A DNA stretch of 64,000 nt from Prescottella soli (GTDB lineage Bacteria > Actinomycetota > Actinomycetes > Mycobacteriales > Mycobacteriaceae), in the NCBI RefSeq assembly GCF_040024445.1, contig NZ_CP157276.1:434001-498000 (forward strand), in the 5' to 3' direction. Within the stretch, counting starts at the first letter, position 1, and each line of letters begins with the position of its first letter. The notes beneath the pieces were generated by a model, which worked only from the letters and a program-made list of their open reading frames with translations, did not search any database and was not told the DNA's origin. Positions 37,551 to 49,652 of the stretch are shown piece by piece. A program made the position numbers and the translations under genes.

Positions 37551-39374
<1,824 letters not shown>

Positions 39375-39378
<4 letters not shown>

Positions 39379-40184
39379 GCGATCTGGCCTATTACATTCC
39401 ACTCGGAGCCGCGTCGGACGGTGTCGAACGGTTCGAGTCGACCCCGCTGACCGCGAGCACGTGGGCCGACACGATGCAGCACGGCGCCCCGCCGTCGGCA
39501 CTGCTGGTGCGCGCCCTCGAGCGCTGCGCCCATCGCCCGGACACCCGCCTGACCCGGGTCGTCGTCGAGATCCTGGGGCCCATCCCGATCAGCGAGATCG
39601 AGGTCCGCTCGTGGGTCGAACGCCCCGGCAAGCGTGTCGAGCTCGTCGTCGCCGAACTGTGGGCCACAGGTCCCGACGGCACGGCGCGCGCGGTTGCGCG
39701 CGGCACCGGATGGCGCATGGAGACCGTCGATACCACGGCCGTCGTACACACGGCCGACGCTCCCCTGCGCCCAGTGGCGGAGTCGCACGAGGTCGATCTG
39801 GGCGGACTGTTCTGGGGCACCGGATTCGTGAAGAGCTTGGAGTGGCGCTGGCTCGCCGAGATCGGCTGCGAGGGGCCCGGTCAGATGTGGGCGCGCCCGA
39901 TTCCTGTTCTGGTGGAGGGCGAGTCGCTGACCCCGATCCAGCGGCTGTTCACGGTCGCTGACGTCTCCAACGGCGCCGGCGCCAAGATTCACCCCGAGGA
40001 GTGGACGTTCCTGAACACCGACCTGACGGTGCACCTGTTCCGTGTGCCCGAGGGCGAGTGGATCGGGTTGTCGTCGGAGACGTCGTACGGGCCGGACGGT
40101 GTCGGCATGTGTGCCGGCGTCCTCTACGACGAGACCGGCGCCGTCGGACGGATCAATCAGACCCTCCAGGTTCGCGCCCGCTAG
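39375..40184 (+). CDS. Double hot-dog acyl-CoA thioesterase family protein
   Basis: A 269-residue protein of the thioesterase superfamily (TesB/4HBT_3 type). Two hot-dog repeats are suggested by MQHGAPPSALLVRALERC in the first half and the C-terminal WTFLNTDLTVHLFRVPEGEW, IGLSSETSYGPDGVG with Asp/Gln-type residues in place of the thioesterase active site. Likely hydrolyses or senses an acyl-CoA. The GTG overlaps the nuclease stop. A perfect palindrome follows its stop. Confidence 0.82.
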
Positions 40185-40198
40185 GGGCCCTAGTACGC

Positions 40199-40238
40199 CG
40201 ACGGCGGTGGTTCCCGGATCCGGGAACCACCGCCGTCG
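40199..40238. terminator. Perfect 40-base palindrome, bidirectional terminator
   Basis: The two 20-base halves (40199-40218 and 40219-40238) are exact reverse complements with no spacer; folding would leave a loop of a few bases at a CCGGATCCGG centre. It lies between the stops of the thioesterase (plus) and hisG (minus), 14 and 18 bases away. No T tract follows. Confidence 0.75.
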
Positions 40239-40256
40239 AAGTTCTGGGGCGTCGCG

Positions 40257-41108
40257 TCAGAAGGCGCGGCAGGAACGGATGTCCGACGCCAGGATGGCCT
40301 TGGCACCGAGGTCCGCCAGCTGATCCATCACCGCGTTGTGACCCTTGCGCGGCACCATGGCCCGCACCGCCACCCACTTCTCGTCGGCCAACGGCGACAG
40401 CGTCGGCGACTCGAGTCCCGGGGTGACCTTGACGGCCTCGTCCAGAACGCCCTTGGGGCAGTCGTAGTCGAGCATCAGGTACTGCTGAGCGAACACGACG
40501 CCCTGGACGCGCGCGATCAGCTGGTTGCGGGCGCGGTCGTCCCGGTCGGAGCCCTCACGCTCGATCAGCACACCCTCCGAATCGCACAGGGCGTCGCCGA
40601 ACGCGACGAGGTTGTGCTGGCGCAGCGTGCGGCCGGATCCGACGACGTCGGCGATCGCGTCTGCGACACCGAGCTGGATCGAGATCTCGACGGCGCCGTC
40701 AAGACGGATGACGGTGGCCTCGATGCCGCGGGATGCGAGATCCGAGCGCACCAGGTTCGGGTACGACGTGGCGATCCGCAGACCCGCCAGATCCTCGACC
40801 TTCCACTCCTTGCCCGCGGGACCGGCGTAGCGGAACGTCGACCCCCCGAATCCGAGCGCGAGCCGCTCGGTGACCGGGGCGCCCGAGTCGAGCGAGAGAT
40901 CACGGCCGGTGATGCCGAGGTCGAGGTCGCCCGAGCCGACGTAGATGGCGATGTCCTTGGGGCGCAGGAAGAAGAACTCGACGGAGTTGGTGGGATCGAG
41001 GACGGTGAGGTCACGCGAATCGGTGCGGCGGCGGTATCCGGCTTCGGCGAGGATCTGACTGGCCGATTCCGAGAGCGATCCCTTGTTGGGTACTGCGACG
41101 CGCAGCAT
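40257..41108 (-). CDS. hisG: ATP phosphoribosyltransferase (long form)
   Basis: A 283-residue enzyme starting histidine synthesis by joining ATP and PRPP. It has [16 protein letters not shown], the periplasmic-binding-protein-like catalytic domain with the PRPP loop [15 protein letters not shown], and a C-terminal ACT-like regulatory domain (~from 212) that gives histidine feedback inhibition. Long-form enzymes work without HisZ. It follows hisE by 90 bases on the same strand. Confidence 0.96.
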   Translation of the reverse strand: MLRVAVPNKGSLSESASQILAEAGYRRRTDSRDLTVLDPTNSVEFFFLRPKDIAIYVGSGDLDLGITGRDLSLDSGAPVTERLALGFGGSTFRYAGPAGKEWKVEDLAGLRIATSYPNLVRSDLASRGIEATVIRLDGAVEISIQLGVADAIADVVGSGRTLRQHNLVAFGDALCDSEGVLIEREGSDRDDRARNQLIARVQGVVFAQQYLMLDYDCPKGVLDEAVKVTPGLESPTLSPLADEKWVAVRAMVPRKGHNAVMDQLADLGAKAILASDIRSCRAF

Positions 41109-41198
41109 GTGGGGTGGTCCTTCCGGGACGATGTGGCTGAGGTTGGTCGACGGGAACTTCCGATCACCGGCAGCCGTCAGTGGTGACGACGGATGCCG

Positions 41199-41462
41199 TC
41201 ACAGATGTCGGTAGACGTCCTCGAGCTTCAGTCCCTTGCCCACCATCAGGACCTGGACCCAGTACAGCAGCTGAGAGATTTCCTCGGCCAGAGCCTCGTC
41301 GCTCTCGTGTTCGGCGGCGATCCAGACCTCGCCGGCCTCCTCGAGCACCTTCTTGCCCTGCGCATGGACACCTGCGTCCAGCGCGGCAACGGTGCCGGAT
41401 CCCTCGGGGCGGGAGGCGGCGCGCTCGGTCAGCTCGGCGAACAGGGATTCGAAGGTCTTCAC
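41199..41462 (-). CDS. hisE: Phosphoribosyl-ATP pyrophosphatase
   Basis: An 87-residue helical enzyme of the MazG-like fold: [20 protein letters not shown], then [20 protein letters not shown] with the acidic residues that bind Mg, and [14 protein letters not shown]. It hydrolyses PR-ATP to PR-AMP, the second histidine step. GTG at 41460-41462; the preceding codons are not part of the family. Stands just upstream of hisG, a pair kept in mycobacteria. Confidence 0.95.
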   Translation of the reverse strand: MKTFESLFAELTERAASRPEGSGTVAALDAGVHAQGKKVLEEAGEVWIAAEHESDEALAEEISQLLYWVQVLMVGKGLKLEDVYRHL

Positions 41463-41501
41463 GGGTATCGATTGTCTCACGAGACACCGGACAGCCCGCA
41501 C

Positions 41502-42389
41502 TCAGTACTCCAGGACCCGCCGGCTCTCGAACCGCCTGGTCTCGCCGGTGACCGGATCGTCGAACTCGAGGCTGCGGGCGAGCAGCCGCAGTGGGTCGGT
41601 GAAGTCGTCCGGATCGCGGCGCCGGAACTGCGGATAGAAGTTGTCGCCGACGATCGGCGCACCGAGGGAATTCAGGTGCAGCCGCAGCTGATGCGTCCGG
41701 CCGGTCCGGGGGCGCAGCCGGTAGCGGGCGAGATCGCCGCGGCGCTCGACCATCTCGATCAGCGTCTCCGAATTCGGTTCTCCCGGTTCCTCGTACGCCG
41801 TCAGCTCCCCGTGTACCTTGCGGATCCTGCTGCGCACCGTCCGCGGGAATTCGACGCCCTCGCGGTACGGCGCGATCGCCTCGTACACCTTGCGCACCCG
41901 CTGCCGCTCGAACATCTCCTGGTAGGGACGACGCAACGCGGGATCGGCGGTGCACAGCAGCACGCCGGCGGTCATCCGGTCCAGCCGGTGCACCGGGACC
42001 AGGTCCGGCAGGTCCAGTTCGCGGCGCAGTCGCACCACCACCGTCTCGCGGATGTGCGCGCCCCGCGGGATGGTCGACAGGAAGTGCGGCTTGTCGACGA
42101 CGACCAGACCACCGACGTGGTGCAGGACGTCGATGGCGAAGGGTACCGGCACCTCCGGCGCCGGCTCCCGGTAGAAGTATACGAATCGCGTGGGCTGGTA
42201 GCGGGTGTCGTGGTCGACGACCCGGCCGTGCTCGTCGACCACTTCGCGGGCGGCGATCCGGCCCGCCCAGTCCTCGTCCGGAAGATGCGTCGACAGGTAC
42301 TCGACGATCGTGGGAGCCGTGACTTCGGCCGGCATCCGGAGGCGGTCCGGGCCGAGTCCGTCCCGCACCGGCAGCGGCGCGCGTGCCAT
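41502..42389 (-). CDS. RluA-family RNA pseudouridine synthase
   Basis: A 295-residue enzyme. The catalytic loop is VHRLDRMTAGVLL with the essential Asp, preceded by VVVDKPHFLST and followed by RTGRTHQLRLHL, all standard for the RluA/RluD group. It isomerises uridine in rRNA or tRNA; the actual site is not predictable. The first ~70 residues are not a classic S4 domain. 39 bases upstream of hisE and 19 bases downstream of trhO on one strand. Confidence 0.9.
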   Translation of the reverse strand: MARAPLPVRDGLGPDRLRMPAEVTAPTIVEYLSTHLPDEDWAGRIAAREVVDEHGRVVDHDTRYQPTRFVYFYREPAPEVPVPFAIDVLHHVGGLVVVDKPHFLSTIPRGAHIRETVVVRLRRELDLPDLVPVHRLDRMTAGVLLCTADPALRRPYQEMFERQRVRKVYEAIAPYREGVEFPRTVRSRIRKVHGELTAYEEPGEPNSETLIEMVERRGDLARYRLRPRTGRTHQLRLHLNSLGAPIVGDNFYPQFRRRDPDDFTDPLRLLARSLEFDDPVTGETRRFESRRVLEY

Positions 42390-42408
42390 CGTCAGCGCTC
42401 CCGCGGCG

Positions 42409-43260
42409 TCACGCGTCGGGGACGCACGTCTCGCAGACGAGCGTCAGCTCGCGCCCGTTGACGTCCGGATGGTTGCGGTACCGCGACGTGGGCGCCTGAC
42501 ACAGCGTGCACCTGCCCAGCGTCACCGCCTTGTCGGTGAAGTCGAGGTTCATGCGCTGGTCGAACACGTACAGCGAGCCGTCCCACAGACCCTCGTCACC
42601 GAAAGCCTCTCCGTAGCGGACGATTCCACCGTCGAGCTGGTACACCTCTTCGAATCCGCGGTTGCGCATGAGCGCCGACAGCACCTCGCAGCGGACGCCG
42701 CCGGTGCAGTACGTGACGACCGGCTTGGCCTTGAGGTGGTCGTAGCGGCCGCTGTCCAGTTCGGACACGAAGTCGCGCGTGGTCGCGACGTCGGGCACCA
42801 CCGCGTCCCGGAACCGCCCGATCTCGGCCTCGAACTTGTTGCGCCCGTCGAAGAACACGACGTCGCCGGCGCGCAGCGCCATCAGTTCGTGAAGTTCGTT
42901 CGGGGACAGGTGGACACCGCCGCCGACGACGCCGTCGGCATCGACCTTCAGCTCGTCCGGGGCGCCGAACGTGACGATCTCCGGACGCACCTTCACCGAC
43001 AGGCGCGGGAAGTCGTCACCGGCGCCGTCGGACCACTTGATGTCGGCGTCCTTGAACGGCCCGTACGACCGAGTGCCGCGCACGTACCGCTTGACGTCGG
43101 CGATGTCGCCGCCGACGGTCGCGTTGATGCCGTGCTCGGAGATCAGGATCCGGCCCTTGAGGTTGTTCGACTCGGCCAGCGTGTGCTGCCACAGCCGGAT
43201 CGCCTCGGGATCGGCGAGCGGCGTGAACCGGTAGAAGAGAACGATCTTCGGCGTCGCCAC
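42409..43260 (-). CDS. trhO: tRNA uridine(34) hydroxylase TrhO (rhodanese-related)
   Basis: A 283-residue protein of the YceA/TrhO family: an N-terminal UPF0176 acylphosphatase-like domain ([20 protein letters not shown]), a central rhodanese domain with the catalytic Cys in [14 protein letters not shown], and a C-terminal region with two CxxC pairs (RCTLCQAP and CETC) that may bind zinc. It makes 5-hydroxyuridine at the wobble position of tRNA without prephenate. GTG start at 43258-43260, two bases after the HAD gene stop. Confidence 0.92.
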   Translation of the reverse strand: MATPKIVLFYRFTPLADPEAIRLWQHTLAESNNLKGRILISEHGINATVGGDIADVKRYVRGTRSYGPFKDADIKWSDGAGDDFPRLSVKVRPEIVTFGAPDELKVDADGVVGGGVHLSPNELHELMALRAGDVVFFDGRNKFEAEIGRFRDAVVPDVATTRDFVSELDSGRYDHLKAKPVVTYCTGGVRCEVLSALMRNRGFEEVYQLDGGIVRYGEAFGDEGLWDGSLYVFDQRMNLDFTDKAVTLGRCTLCQAPTSRYRNHPDVNGRELTLVCETCVPDA

Positions 43261-43262
43261 GG

Positions 43263-43970
43263 TCAGGCCACCTCCTGCCGGTGCAGCGCGACCAGGTCGG
43301 ATTCGGTGAGGCCCTCGAGTGTCGTGCGGAACACCCGCTTCGCGGAGGCCGGCACATCGGTGATCGACGGGATCACCAGTACGGTGCAGCCCGCGGCATC
43401 GGCCGCGGCCGCACCGGTCGGCGAATCCTCCACTGCGAGACAGTCCACGGGGTCGACGCCGAGTAACTGCGCGGCACGCAGGTACGGCGCCGGGTCCGGC
43501 TTGCCGGCCGGCACCTCGTCACCGCACACCGAGTGGTCGAAGTGCTCGCGCCCGAGCGTGTCGAGCGCGAACTCGCACAACTCGCGGTCGGTGTTGGTCA
43601 CGAGTGCCGAGCCGAGTCCCGCCGCGCGGACGGTGCGCAACGCCTGCTGCGCACCGGGCCGCCACGGCAGTCCGGCCTCGAACAGCTCCCCCATCCGGGC
43701 GTACAGCCAGTTCTTCGCGTCGGCCAGCGCGTCCGGATGCGGATCCAGGTCGAGCGACGCGAACACCGTCGTGAGTGCGTTGTAGCTGGACGCGCCGATC
43801 GTCGCCTGGCGGGTCTCCTCCGACATCGGACCACCGAGATGCAGCGACAACTCCCGGACGCCGATGTCCCACAGGTTCTCGGATTCGAGGAGCGTGCCGT
43901 CCATGTCCCACAGGACCGCGCGGAGGGTGCCCGTAGGCCTGCCCGACGCCGTCCCAGTTCGATCAAACAT
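43263..43970 (-). CDS. HAD-superfamily phosphatase
   Basis: A 235-residue hydrolase with all HAD motifs: nucleophile in [11 protein letters not shown], motif [11 protein letters not shown], the Lys in [11 protein letters not shown] and motif [17 protein letters not shown]. The cap is of the beta-phosphoglucomutase type. A sugar phosphate or similar is the likely substrate. ATG 43970 overlaps the 3' end of metH by eight bases (43963-43970), so it is translated from the metH message and may remove a by-product of that pathway; this link is inference. Confidence 0.88.
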   Translation of the reverse strand: MFDRTGTASGRPTGTLRAVLWDMDGTLLESENLWDIGVRELSLHLGGPMSEETRQATIGASSYNALTTVFASLDLDPHPDALADAKNWLYARMGELFEAGLPWRPGAQQALRTVRAAGLGSALVTNTDRELCEFALDTLGREHFDHSVCGDEVPAGKPDPAPYLRAAQLLGVDPVDCLAVEDSPTGAAAADAAGCTVLVIPSITDVPASAKRVFRTTLEGLTESDLVALHRQEVA

Positions 43971-46900
43971 TGAAGTACTTGGCCTCCGGGTGGTGCAGCA
44001 CGAACGCGTCGGTGGACTGCTCGGGGTGCAGCTGCACTTCCTCGGACAGCTCCACGCCGATCCGCTCGGGCTCGAGCAGCGCGACCAGCTTGCGCCGGTC
44101 CTCGAGGTCCGGGCAGGCACCGTAGCCGAACGAGTAACGCGCGCCGCGGTATTCGAGCTTGAAGAAGTCCTCGACGTTCTTCGGATCCTCGTCGGACACG
44201 TGGTGGCCGTCCGGCATGATGAGCTCCTCGCGGACCCGCTGGTGCCAGTACTCCGCGAGCGCCTCGGTGAGCTGGACGCCGATGCCGTGCACCTCGAGGT
44301 AGTCGCGGTACGCGTTGGCGGCGAACAGTTCGTTCGCGAAGTCCGCGATCGGCTGCCCCATCGTCACCAGGTTCATCGGCAGCACGTCGACCTGCCCGGT
44401 CTTGCGCGCGTCCTCCCGCGAGCGCATGAAGTCGGCGATACACAGGAAGCGGTCGCGCTGCTGGCGCGGGAACGTGAACCGGAAGCGTTCGGGCGCATCC
44501 GGATCCGGCTCGGTGAGCACGACAACGTCGTCACCCTCGGACACGGCCGGGAAGTACCCGTACACCACGGCGGCGTGGTGGAGCACACCCTCGGTGCTGA
44601 GCCGGTCCAGCCAGTACCGCAGACGCGGCCGGCCCTCGGTCTCGACCAGCTCCTCGTACGTCGGGCCGTCGCCGGCCCGCTGGCCGCGCAGACCCCACTG
44701 GCCGAGGAACAGGGCGCGCTCGTCGAGCAGCCCCGAGTACTCGGCCAGGGCGATGCCCTTGACGATCCTGGTGCCCCAGAACGGCGGCGTGGGAACGCCG
44801 ATGTCGCTCGCGACATCGGAGCGCTCCGGCACCTCGACCGGCGCAGCGTCGGCCTTGCGCTTCTCGGCGATCCGCTTCGACCGCTCGTGCCGCGCCTTGC
44901 GCTCGGCCGCCTTCTCCGCGGCCGCCAACGCTTCCGGGCTGTCCGGCGCCGGGCCCTCGCCGCGCTTGGTGGCCATGATCGTGTCCATCAGGTGCAGGCC
45001 CTCGAACGCGTCCCGCGCGTACGACACCTCGCCCTGGTAGACGTCGGACAGGTCGTTCTCGACGTACGAGCGGGTCAGTGCCGCGCCACCGAGGAGGACC
45101 GGGAACTGCTCCGCGACACCCTTCGCGTTGAGCTCCTCGAGGTTCTCCTTCATCACGACGGTCGACTTCACGAGCAGACCCGACATGCCGATGACGTCGG
45201 CCTTCTTGTCGAGCGCGACGTCGAGGATGGTCGCGATCGGCTGCTTGATGCCGATGTTGACGACCTCGTACCCGTTGTTGGACAGGATGATGTCGACGAG
45301 GTTCTTACCGATGTCGTGGACGTCGCCCTTGACGGTCGCGAGCACGATGCGGCCCTTGCCGTCGTCGCCGGTGGACTCCATGTGCGGTTCGAGGTACGCG
45401 ACCGCGGCCTTCATGACCTCGGCCGACTGCAGCACGAACGGAAGCTGCATCTGGCCGGAGCCGAACAGCTCGCCGACCGTCTTCATGCCCGACAGCAGTG
45501 TCTCGTTGATGATTTCGAGCGGCGGACGCTCGAGCATCGCCGCGTCCAGGTCGGCCTCGAGTCCGTTGCGCTCGCCGTCGACGATGCGGCGCTCGAGTCG
45601 ATCGAACAGCGGCAGTGCCGCCAGTTCCTCGGCGCGTGATTCGCGTGCGGACGCCGCCGAGACACCCTCGAACAATTCCATCAGCTTCTGCAGCGGGTCG
45701 TAGCCCTCGCGGCGACGGTCGTACACCAGGTCGAGCGCCGTCTCGCGCTGCTCGTCCGGAATGCGCGCCATCGGCAGGATCTTCGACGCGTGCACGATCG
45801 CGGTGTCCAGACCGGCAGCGGTGCACTCGTGCAGGAACACAGAGTTGAGCACCTGCCGGGCAGCAGCGTTGAGGCCGAACGAGATGTTCGAGATGCCGAG
45901 GGTGAAGTGGACGTCCGGGTAGCGCCGCTTGATCTCGCGGATCGCGTCGATCGTCTCGATACCGTCGCGGCGCACCTCCTCCTGGCCCGTCGAGATCGGG
46001 AAGGTGAGCGCGTCGATGATGATGTCGGACTGCGACAGTCCCCACGTGGTGGTGATGTCCTGGATGAGGCGCTCGGCGATCCGCACCTTGTGCTCGGCGG
46101 TGCGGGCCTGGCCCTCCTCGTCGATGGTCAACGCGACCACCGCGGCACCGTGCTCCTTGACCAGCTTCATGATCCGCTGGTAGCGCGAGTTCGGGCCGTC
46201 ACCGTCCTCGTAGTTCACCGAGTTGACGGCACAGCGGCCGCCCAGGTGCTCGAGACCGGCGCGCAGCACGTCCGGCTCGGTGGAGTCGAGCATGATCGGC
46301 AGCGTCGACGCCGTCGCGAACCGGCTCGCGAGCGCGGCCATGTCGGCCGCGCCGTCGCGACCGACGTAGTCGACGTTGAGGTCGAGCATGTGCGCGCCGT
46401 CGCGAGTCTGGTCCTTCGCGATGTCGATGCACTTCTGGTAGTCCTCGGCGAGCATCGCTTCGCGGAACGCCTTGGAGCCGTTGGAGTTCGTGCGTTCGCC
46501 GATCATCAGGATGCTGGCGTCCTGATCGAACGGCACTGCCTGGTAGAGCGACGAGGTGCCGTCCTCCGGCTGCGGGTTGCGCTTGGCCTGCTCCACTTTG
46601 CGCACGGCGTCGGCGACCTGACGGATGTGCTCGGGCGTCGTACCGCAGCAGCCGCCGACGAGCGAGAGACCGAACTCGCTCACGAAGCCCGACAACGCGA
46701 CGGCGAGTTCCTCTGCCGTGAGCGGGTATTCGGCGCCGTTCGGGCCGAGCTGGGGCAGGCCGGCGTTCGGCATCACCGACACCGGCAGCGTCGAGTGCCG
46801 CGACAGGTGCCGCAGGTGCTCGCTCATCTCGTCGGGACCGGTGGCGCAGTTGAGGCCGATCATGTCGATGCCGAGCGGCTCGAGCGCCGTGAGCGCCGCA

Positions 46901-47532
46901 CCGATCTCGCTGCCCAGGAGCATGGTGCCCGTGGTCTCGACCGTGACGTGGGTGATGATCGGCAGCCGTCGGCCGAGCCTCTCCATCGCGTTCTGGCTGC
47001 CGATGATCGCCGCCTTGACCTGGAGCAGGTCCTGGCAGGTCTCGACGAGGATCGCGTCCGCGCCGCCCTCGATCATGCCGAGTGCGGACTCGGTGTAGGC
47101 GTCCCGGAGCACCGAGAACGGCGCGTGGCCGAGCGTGGGCAGCTTGGTGCCCGGACCCATCGAACCGAGGACGAACCGGGGAATCCCGTCCCGGCCCGGT
47201 CCCATCTCGTCGGCGACCTCGCGCGCAATGCGGGTGCCGCGCTCGGACAGATCCCGGATGCGGTGGGCGATGTCGTAGTCGGCGAGGTTCGGCAGGTTGC
47301 AGCCGAACGTGTTGGTTTCGACCGCGTCGGCGCCGGCTTCGAAGTACGCGCGGTGGATGTCGCGCAGCACATCGGGGCGCGTCTCGTTCAGAATCTCGTT
47401 GCAGCCCTCGAGCCCGAGGAAGTCGTCGAGAGTCAGATCCGCGGCCTGCAGCATCGTGCCCATGGCGCCGTCGCCGATCACAACACGCTGTTTCAGCGCA
47501 TCGAGCAGGGCAGAGTGGAATGGTGCAGACAT
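43963..47532 (-). CDS. metH: Cobalamin-dependent methionine synthase
   Basis: A 1189-residue four-module enzyme. Module 1 (~1-330) binds homocysteine and zinc through Cys in MIGLNCATGP and VGGCCGTTPEH. Module 2 (~345-630) binds methyl-tetrahydrofolate (ILMIGERTNSNGSKAFREAM). Module 3 (~660-890) holds cobalamin, with the axial His in DVHDIGKNLVDIILSNNGYE. Module 4 (~930-1189) is the reactivation domain with SAM (ending near YSFGYGACPDLEDR). It consumes the cofactor made by the cob genes in this window. ATG 47532. No B12 riboswitch is seen in the 51 bases before it. Confidence 0.97.
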   Translation of the reverse strand: MSAPFHSALLDALKQRVVIGDGAMGTMLQAADLTLDDFLGLEGCNEILNETRPDVLRDIHRAYFEAGADAVETNTFGCNLPNLADYDIAHRIRDLSERGTRIAREVADEMGPGRDGIPRFVLGSMGPGTKLPTLGHAPFSVLRDAYTESALGMIEGGADAILVETCQDLLQVKAAIIGSQNAMERLGRRLPIITHVTVETTGTMLLGSEIGAALTALEPLGIDMIGLNCATGPDEMSEHLRHLSRHSTLPVSVMPNAGLPQLGPNGAEYPLTAEELAVALSGFVSEFGLSLVGGCCGTTPEHIRQVADAVRKVEQAKRNPQPEDGTSSLYQAVPFDQDASILMIGERTNSNGSKAFREAMLAEDYQKCIDIAKDQTRDGAHMLDLNVDYVGRDGAADMAALASRFATASTLPIMLDSTEPDVLRAGLEHLGGRCAVNSVNYEDGDGPNSRYQRIMKLVKEHGAAVVALTIDEEGQARTAEHKVRIAERLIQDITTTWGLSQSDIIIDALTFPISTGQEEVRRDGIETIDAIREIKRRYPDVHFTLGISNISFGLNAAARQVLNSVFLHECTAAGLDTAIVHASKILPMARIPDEQRETALDLVYDRRREGYDPLQKLMELFEGVSAASARESRAEELAALPLFDRLERRIVDGERNGLEADLDAAMLERPPLEIINETLLSGMKTVGELFGSGQMQLPFVLQSAEVMKAAVAYLEPHMESTGDDGKGRIVLATVKGDVHDIGKNLVDIILSNNGYEVVNIGIKQPIATILDVALDKKADVIGMSGLLVKSTVVMKENLEELNAKGVAEQFPVLLGGAALTRSYVENDLSDVYQGEVSYARDAFEGLHLMDTIMATKRGEGPAPDSPEALAAAEKAAERKARHERSKRIAEKRKADAAPVEVPERSDVASDIGVPTPPFWGTRIVKGIALAEYSGLLDERALFLGQWGLRGQRAGDGPTYEELVETEGRPRLRYWLDRLSTEGVLHHAAVVYGYFPAVSEGDDVVVLTEPDPDAPERFRFTFPRQQRDRFLCIADFMRSREDARKTGQVDVLPMNLVTMGQPIADFANELFAANAYRDYLEVHGIGVQLTEALAEYWHQRVREELIMPDGHHVSDEDPKNVEDFFKLEYRGARYSFGYGACPDLEDRRKLVALLEPERIGVELSEEVQLHPEQSTDAFVLHHPEAKYFNV

Positions 47533-47583
47533 GCCGTCCAGAGTAGTGGGCGGTCCGACGGCGCCTGGTCGTAGGCTGGGTAC

Positions 47584-48492
47584 GTGAGTTCCCCCGAGTT
47601 CCCCGACACCACTGCATCGGCCGATACCGATGCGGCAGTGCCGACTCTGCGCGACCCCGTCCTCATCGCAGCCTTCGAAGGTTGGAACGACGCGGGCGAC
47701 GCCGCGAGCGGTGCTGTCGAGCACCTCGAGCTCACGTGGGACGCCGAGCCGCTCGCCGAACTCGACTCCGAGGACTACTACGACTACCAGGTCAATCGCC
47801 CCATGATCCGGCAGGTCGACGGCGTCACCCGCGAGATCGTGTGGCCCACCACGCAGTTGTCGGTGTGTTCCCCGCCCGGCAGCGAACGTGACGTTCTGCT
47901 GCTGCGCGGTATCGAGCCGAACATGAGGTGGCGCAGCTACTGCAAGGAACTGCTCGAGTTCATCGAGGAACTCGGCGTCCACACGGTCGTGATCCTCGGC
48001 GCGCTGCTGGCCGACACCCCGCACAGCCGCCCGGTCCCCGTGACCGGCACCGCGTACAGCGTCGAGGCCGCCGAGCGTTTCAATCTCGAGAACTCCCGCT
48101 ACGAGGGTCCGACGGGCATCGCGGGCGTCCTGCAGGACGCGTGCGTCAAGGCCGGGGTGCCCGCGGTCTCGTTCTGGGCAGCGGTTCCGCACTACGTCTC
48201 GCAGCCGCCCAATCCCAAGGCGACCGTGGCGCTGTTGCAGCGGGTCGAGGACGTCCTCGACGTCGAGGTGCCGCTCGGTGACCTGCCCAACCAGGCAGAG
48301 GACTGGGAGGAGTCGGTGTCGGAGATGACCCGCGACGACGAGGAGATCGCGGAGTACGTCCGCACCCTCGAGGAGCGCGGCGACGCCGAGGCCGACATCT
48401 CGGACGCCATCTCCAAGATCGACGGCGATGCGCTCGCCGCCGAGTTCGAGCGGTACCTGCGCCGCCGCGGACCCGGACGATTCGGAGCGTGA
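47584..48492 (+). CDS. PAC2 family protein
   Basis: A 302-residue protein of the proteasome-assembly-chaperone-2 family: LIAAFEGWNDAGDAASGAVE, LLRGIEPNMRWRSYCKELLE, VVILGALLADTPHSRPVPVT and WAAVPHYVSQPPNPKA. In eukaryotes the fold helps build 20S rings; a bacterial role in proteasome assembly is only a suggestion, although the prc genes are in this window. The end of the protein (~240-300) is acidic. GTG start; diverges from metH (51 bases) and couples to an MFS gene by GTGA. Confidence 0.88.
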   Translation: MSSPEFPDTTASADTDAAVPTLRDPVLIAAFEGWNDAGDAASGAVEHLELTWDAEPLAELDSEDYYDYQVNRPMIRQVDGVTREIVWPTTQLSVCSPPGSERDVLLLRGIEPNMRWRSYCKELLEFIEELGVHTVVILGALLADTPHSRPVPVTGTAYSVEAAERFNLENSRYEGPTGIAGVLQDACVKAGVPAVSFWAAVPHYVSQPPNPKATVALLQRVEDVLDVEVPLGDLPNQAEDWEESVSEMTRDDEEIAEYVRTLEERGDAEADISDAISKIDGDALAAEFERYLRRRGPGRFGA

Positions 48493-49652
48493 GCGGCGCA
48501 GACTCGCCGCGCCTTCGCACCCGCGTCCAGCTCGCCGCGCTCTACGCCGGCGGATTCCTGGGCCCGTTCGGCGGCGGAGTCGTCACGTCGATGCTGCCGG
48601 AGATCGGCGACGGACTCGGCGTCGACGCATCCGCGGCCGCGACGTCACTGACGGCCTACCTGCTGCCGTTCGCGCTGGTCATGCTCGTGTCCGGGACCCT
48701 GGGCGCGCGCTGGGGGCGGATGCGGACGGTGCGCACCGCGTACGGGGTGTACCTCGCTACATCCGTTGCGTGCTTCGCGGCGCCCACGCTGGAACTGTTC
48801 CTCGGCGCGCGGGTGCTGCAGGGATGCTCGAACGCCTTCACCACTCCCCTGTTGTTGGCGACCCTCGCCGCCATGACGCCGCCGCAGAAGCTCGGCCGCG
48901 CCTTGGGCGCCTTCGGGGCGCTGCAGGCGGCCGGCCAGACGAGCGCACCGCTCATCGGCGGTCTCGCGGCCGAGGTGAACTGGCGCCTGGCGTTCCTCGC
49001 GATCGCGCTCGTCGCCGGACTGCTCGGGGCGATCGGGCTGCCCGACGCCGCACGCGACATTCCTGCCGACACCGGAGCGCGCCTGCGCGACGCGCTGCGG
49101 CCGGAGGTGCTCCGCGTCGGCGCCGTCGCACTCCTCGGCTGGGGCGCGCTCGGCGGTCTGGGGTTCCTCCTGGCCTTCCGGGCCGAGGACGTTTTCGGGA
49201 TGGACCCCGCCGCCCGCGGCCTGCTGCTGACCGGGTTCGGCGTTGCCGGCATCCTCACCGCCCGCACCGTCGGCAGATTGATCGACCGGATCGGGGCGCG
49301 GCGCACGGTGATGATCGGCGCCCTCGCGGGTGCGGCCCTGGTGGCGATCGTCGGCACGGTCGGCAGCGCCGCCGTCGCCGCACTCGCCTGGTTCGTAGCC
49401 GGTGTGGCCTCGCAGTTCATCCTCGTCGGCGTCAACGCCGCGGTCCTCGGAGGCGAGGGCGGGAACCGTGGTGGCGCGGTGTCGGTGGTGCAGTCGCTCC
49501 GGTTCTCCGGTGCCGCCCTCGCGCCGCTCGCCTTGACCCCGCTGTACGCCGTCCACCCAAACCTGAGTTTCCTGCTCCCTGCGCTGTTGCTGGCGGTACT
49601 CCCTCCGCTTCTCATGCCCCGGCCCGGTCGCGCGGCAACTCCCGCAGCCTGA
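48489..49652 (+). CDS. MFS transporter
   Basis: A 387-residue permease with about 12 transmembrane helices (LAALYAGGFLGPFGGGVVTS in TM1, GTLGARWGRMRTVRTAYGVY as the TM2-3 loop motif A, LGARVLQGCSNAFTTPLLLA in TM4). Efflux by proton antiport is likely, substrate unknown. The GTG overlaps the PAC2 gene stop (GTGA, 48489-48492). After its TGA comes a 257-base spacer that must contain the promoter of the jet-like genes; I see no recognisable element in it beyond a TATCTT at 49866-49871. Confidence 0.88.
   Translation: MSGADSPRLRTRVQLAALYAGGFLGPFGGGVVTSMLPEIGDGLGVDASAAATSLTAYLLPFALVMLVSGTLGARWGRMRTVRTAYGVYLATSVACFAAPTLELFLGARVLQGCSNAFTTPLLLATLAAMTPPQKLGRALGAFGALQAAGQTSAPLIGGLAAEVNWRLAFLAIALVAGLLGAIGLPDAARDIPADTGARLRDALRPEVLRVGAVALLGWGALGGLGFLLAFRAEDVFGMDPAARGLLLTGFGVAGILTARTVGRLIDRIGARRTVMIGALAGAALVAIVGTVGSAAVAALAWFVAGVASQFILVGVNAAVLGGEGGNRGGAVSVVQSLRFSGAALAPLALTPLYAVHPNLSFLLPALLLAVLPPLLMPRPGRAATPAA

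Noticed and set aside
47533-47583. Possible cobalamin riboswitch before metH
   Set aside because: Only 51 bases lie between metH and the divergent PAC2 gene, too short for a B12 riboswitch, and no B12-box-like sequence was seen.
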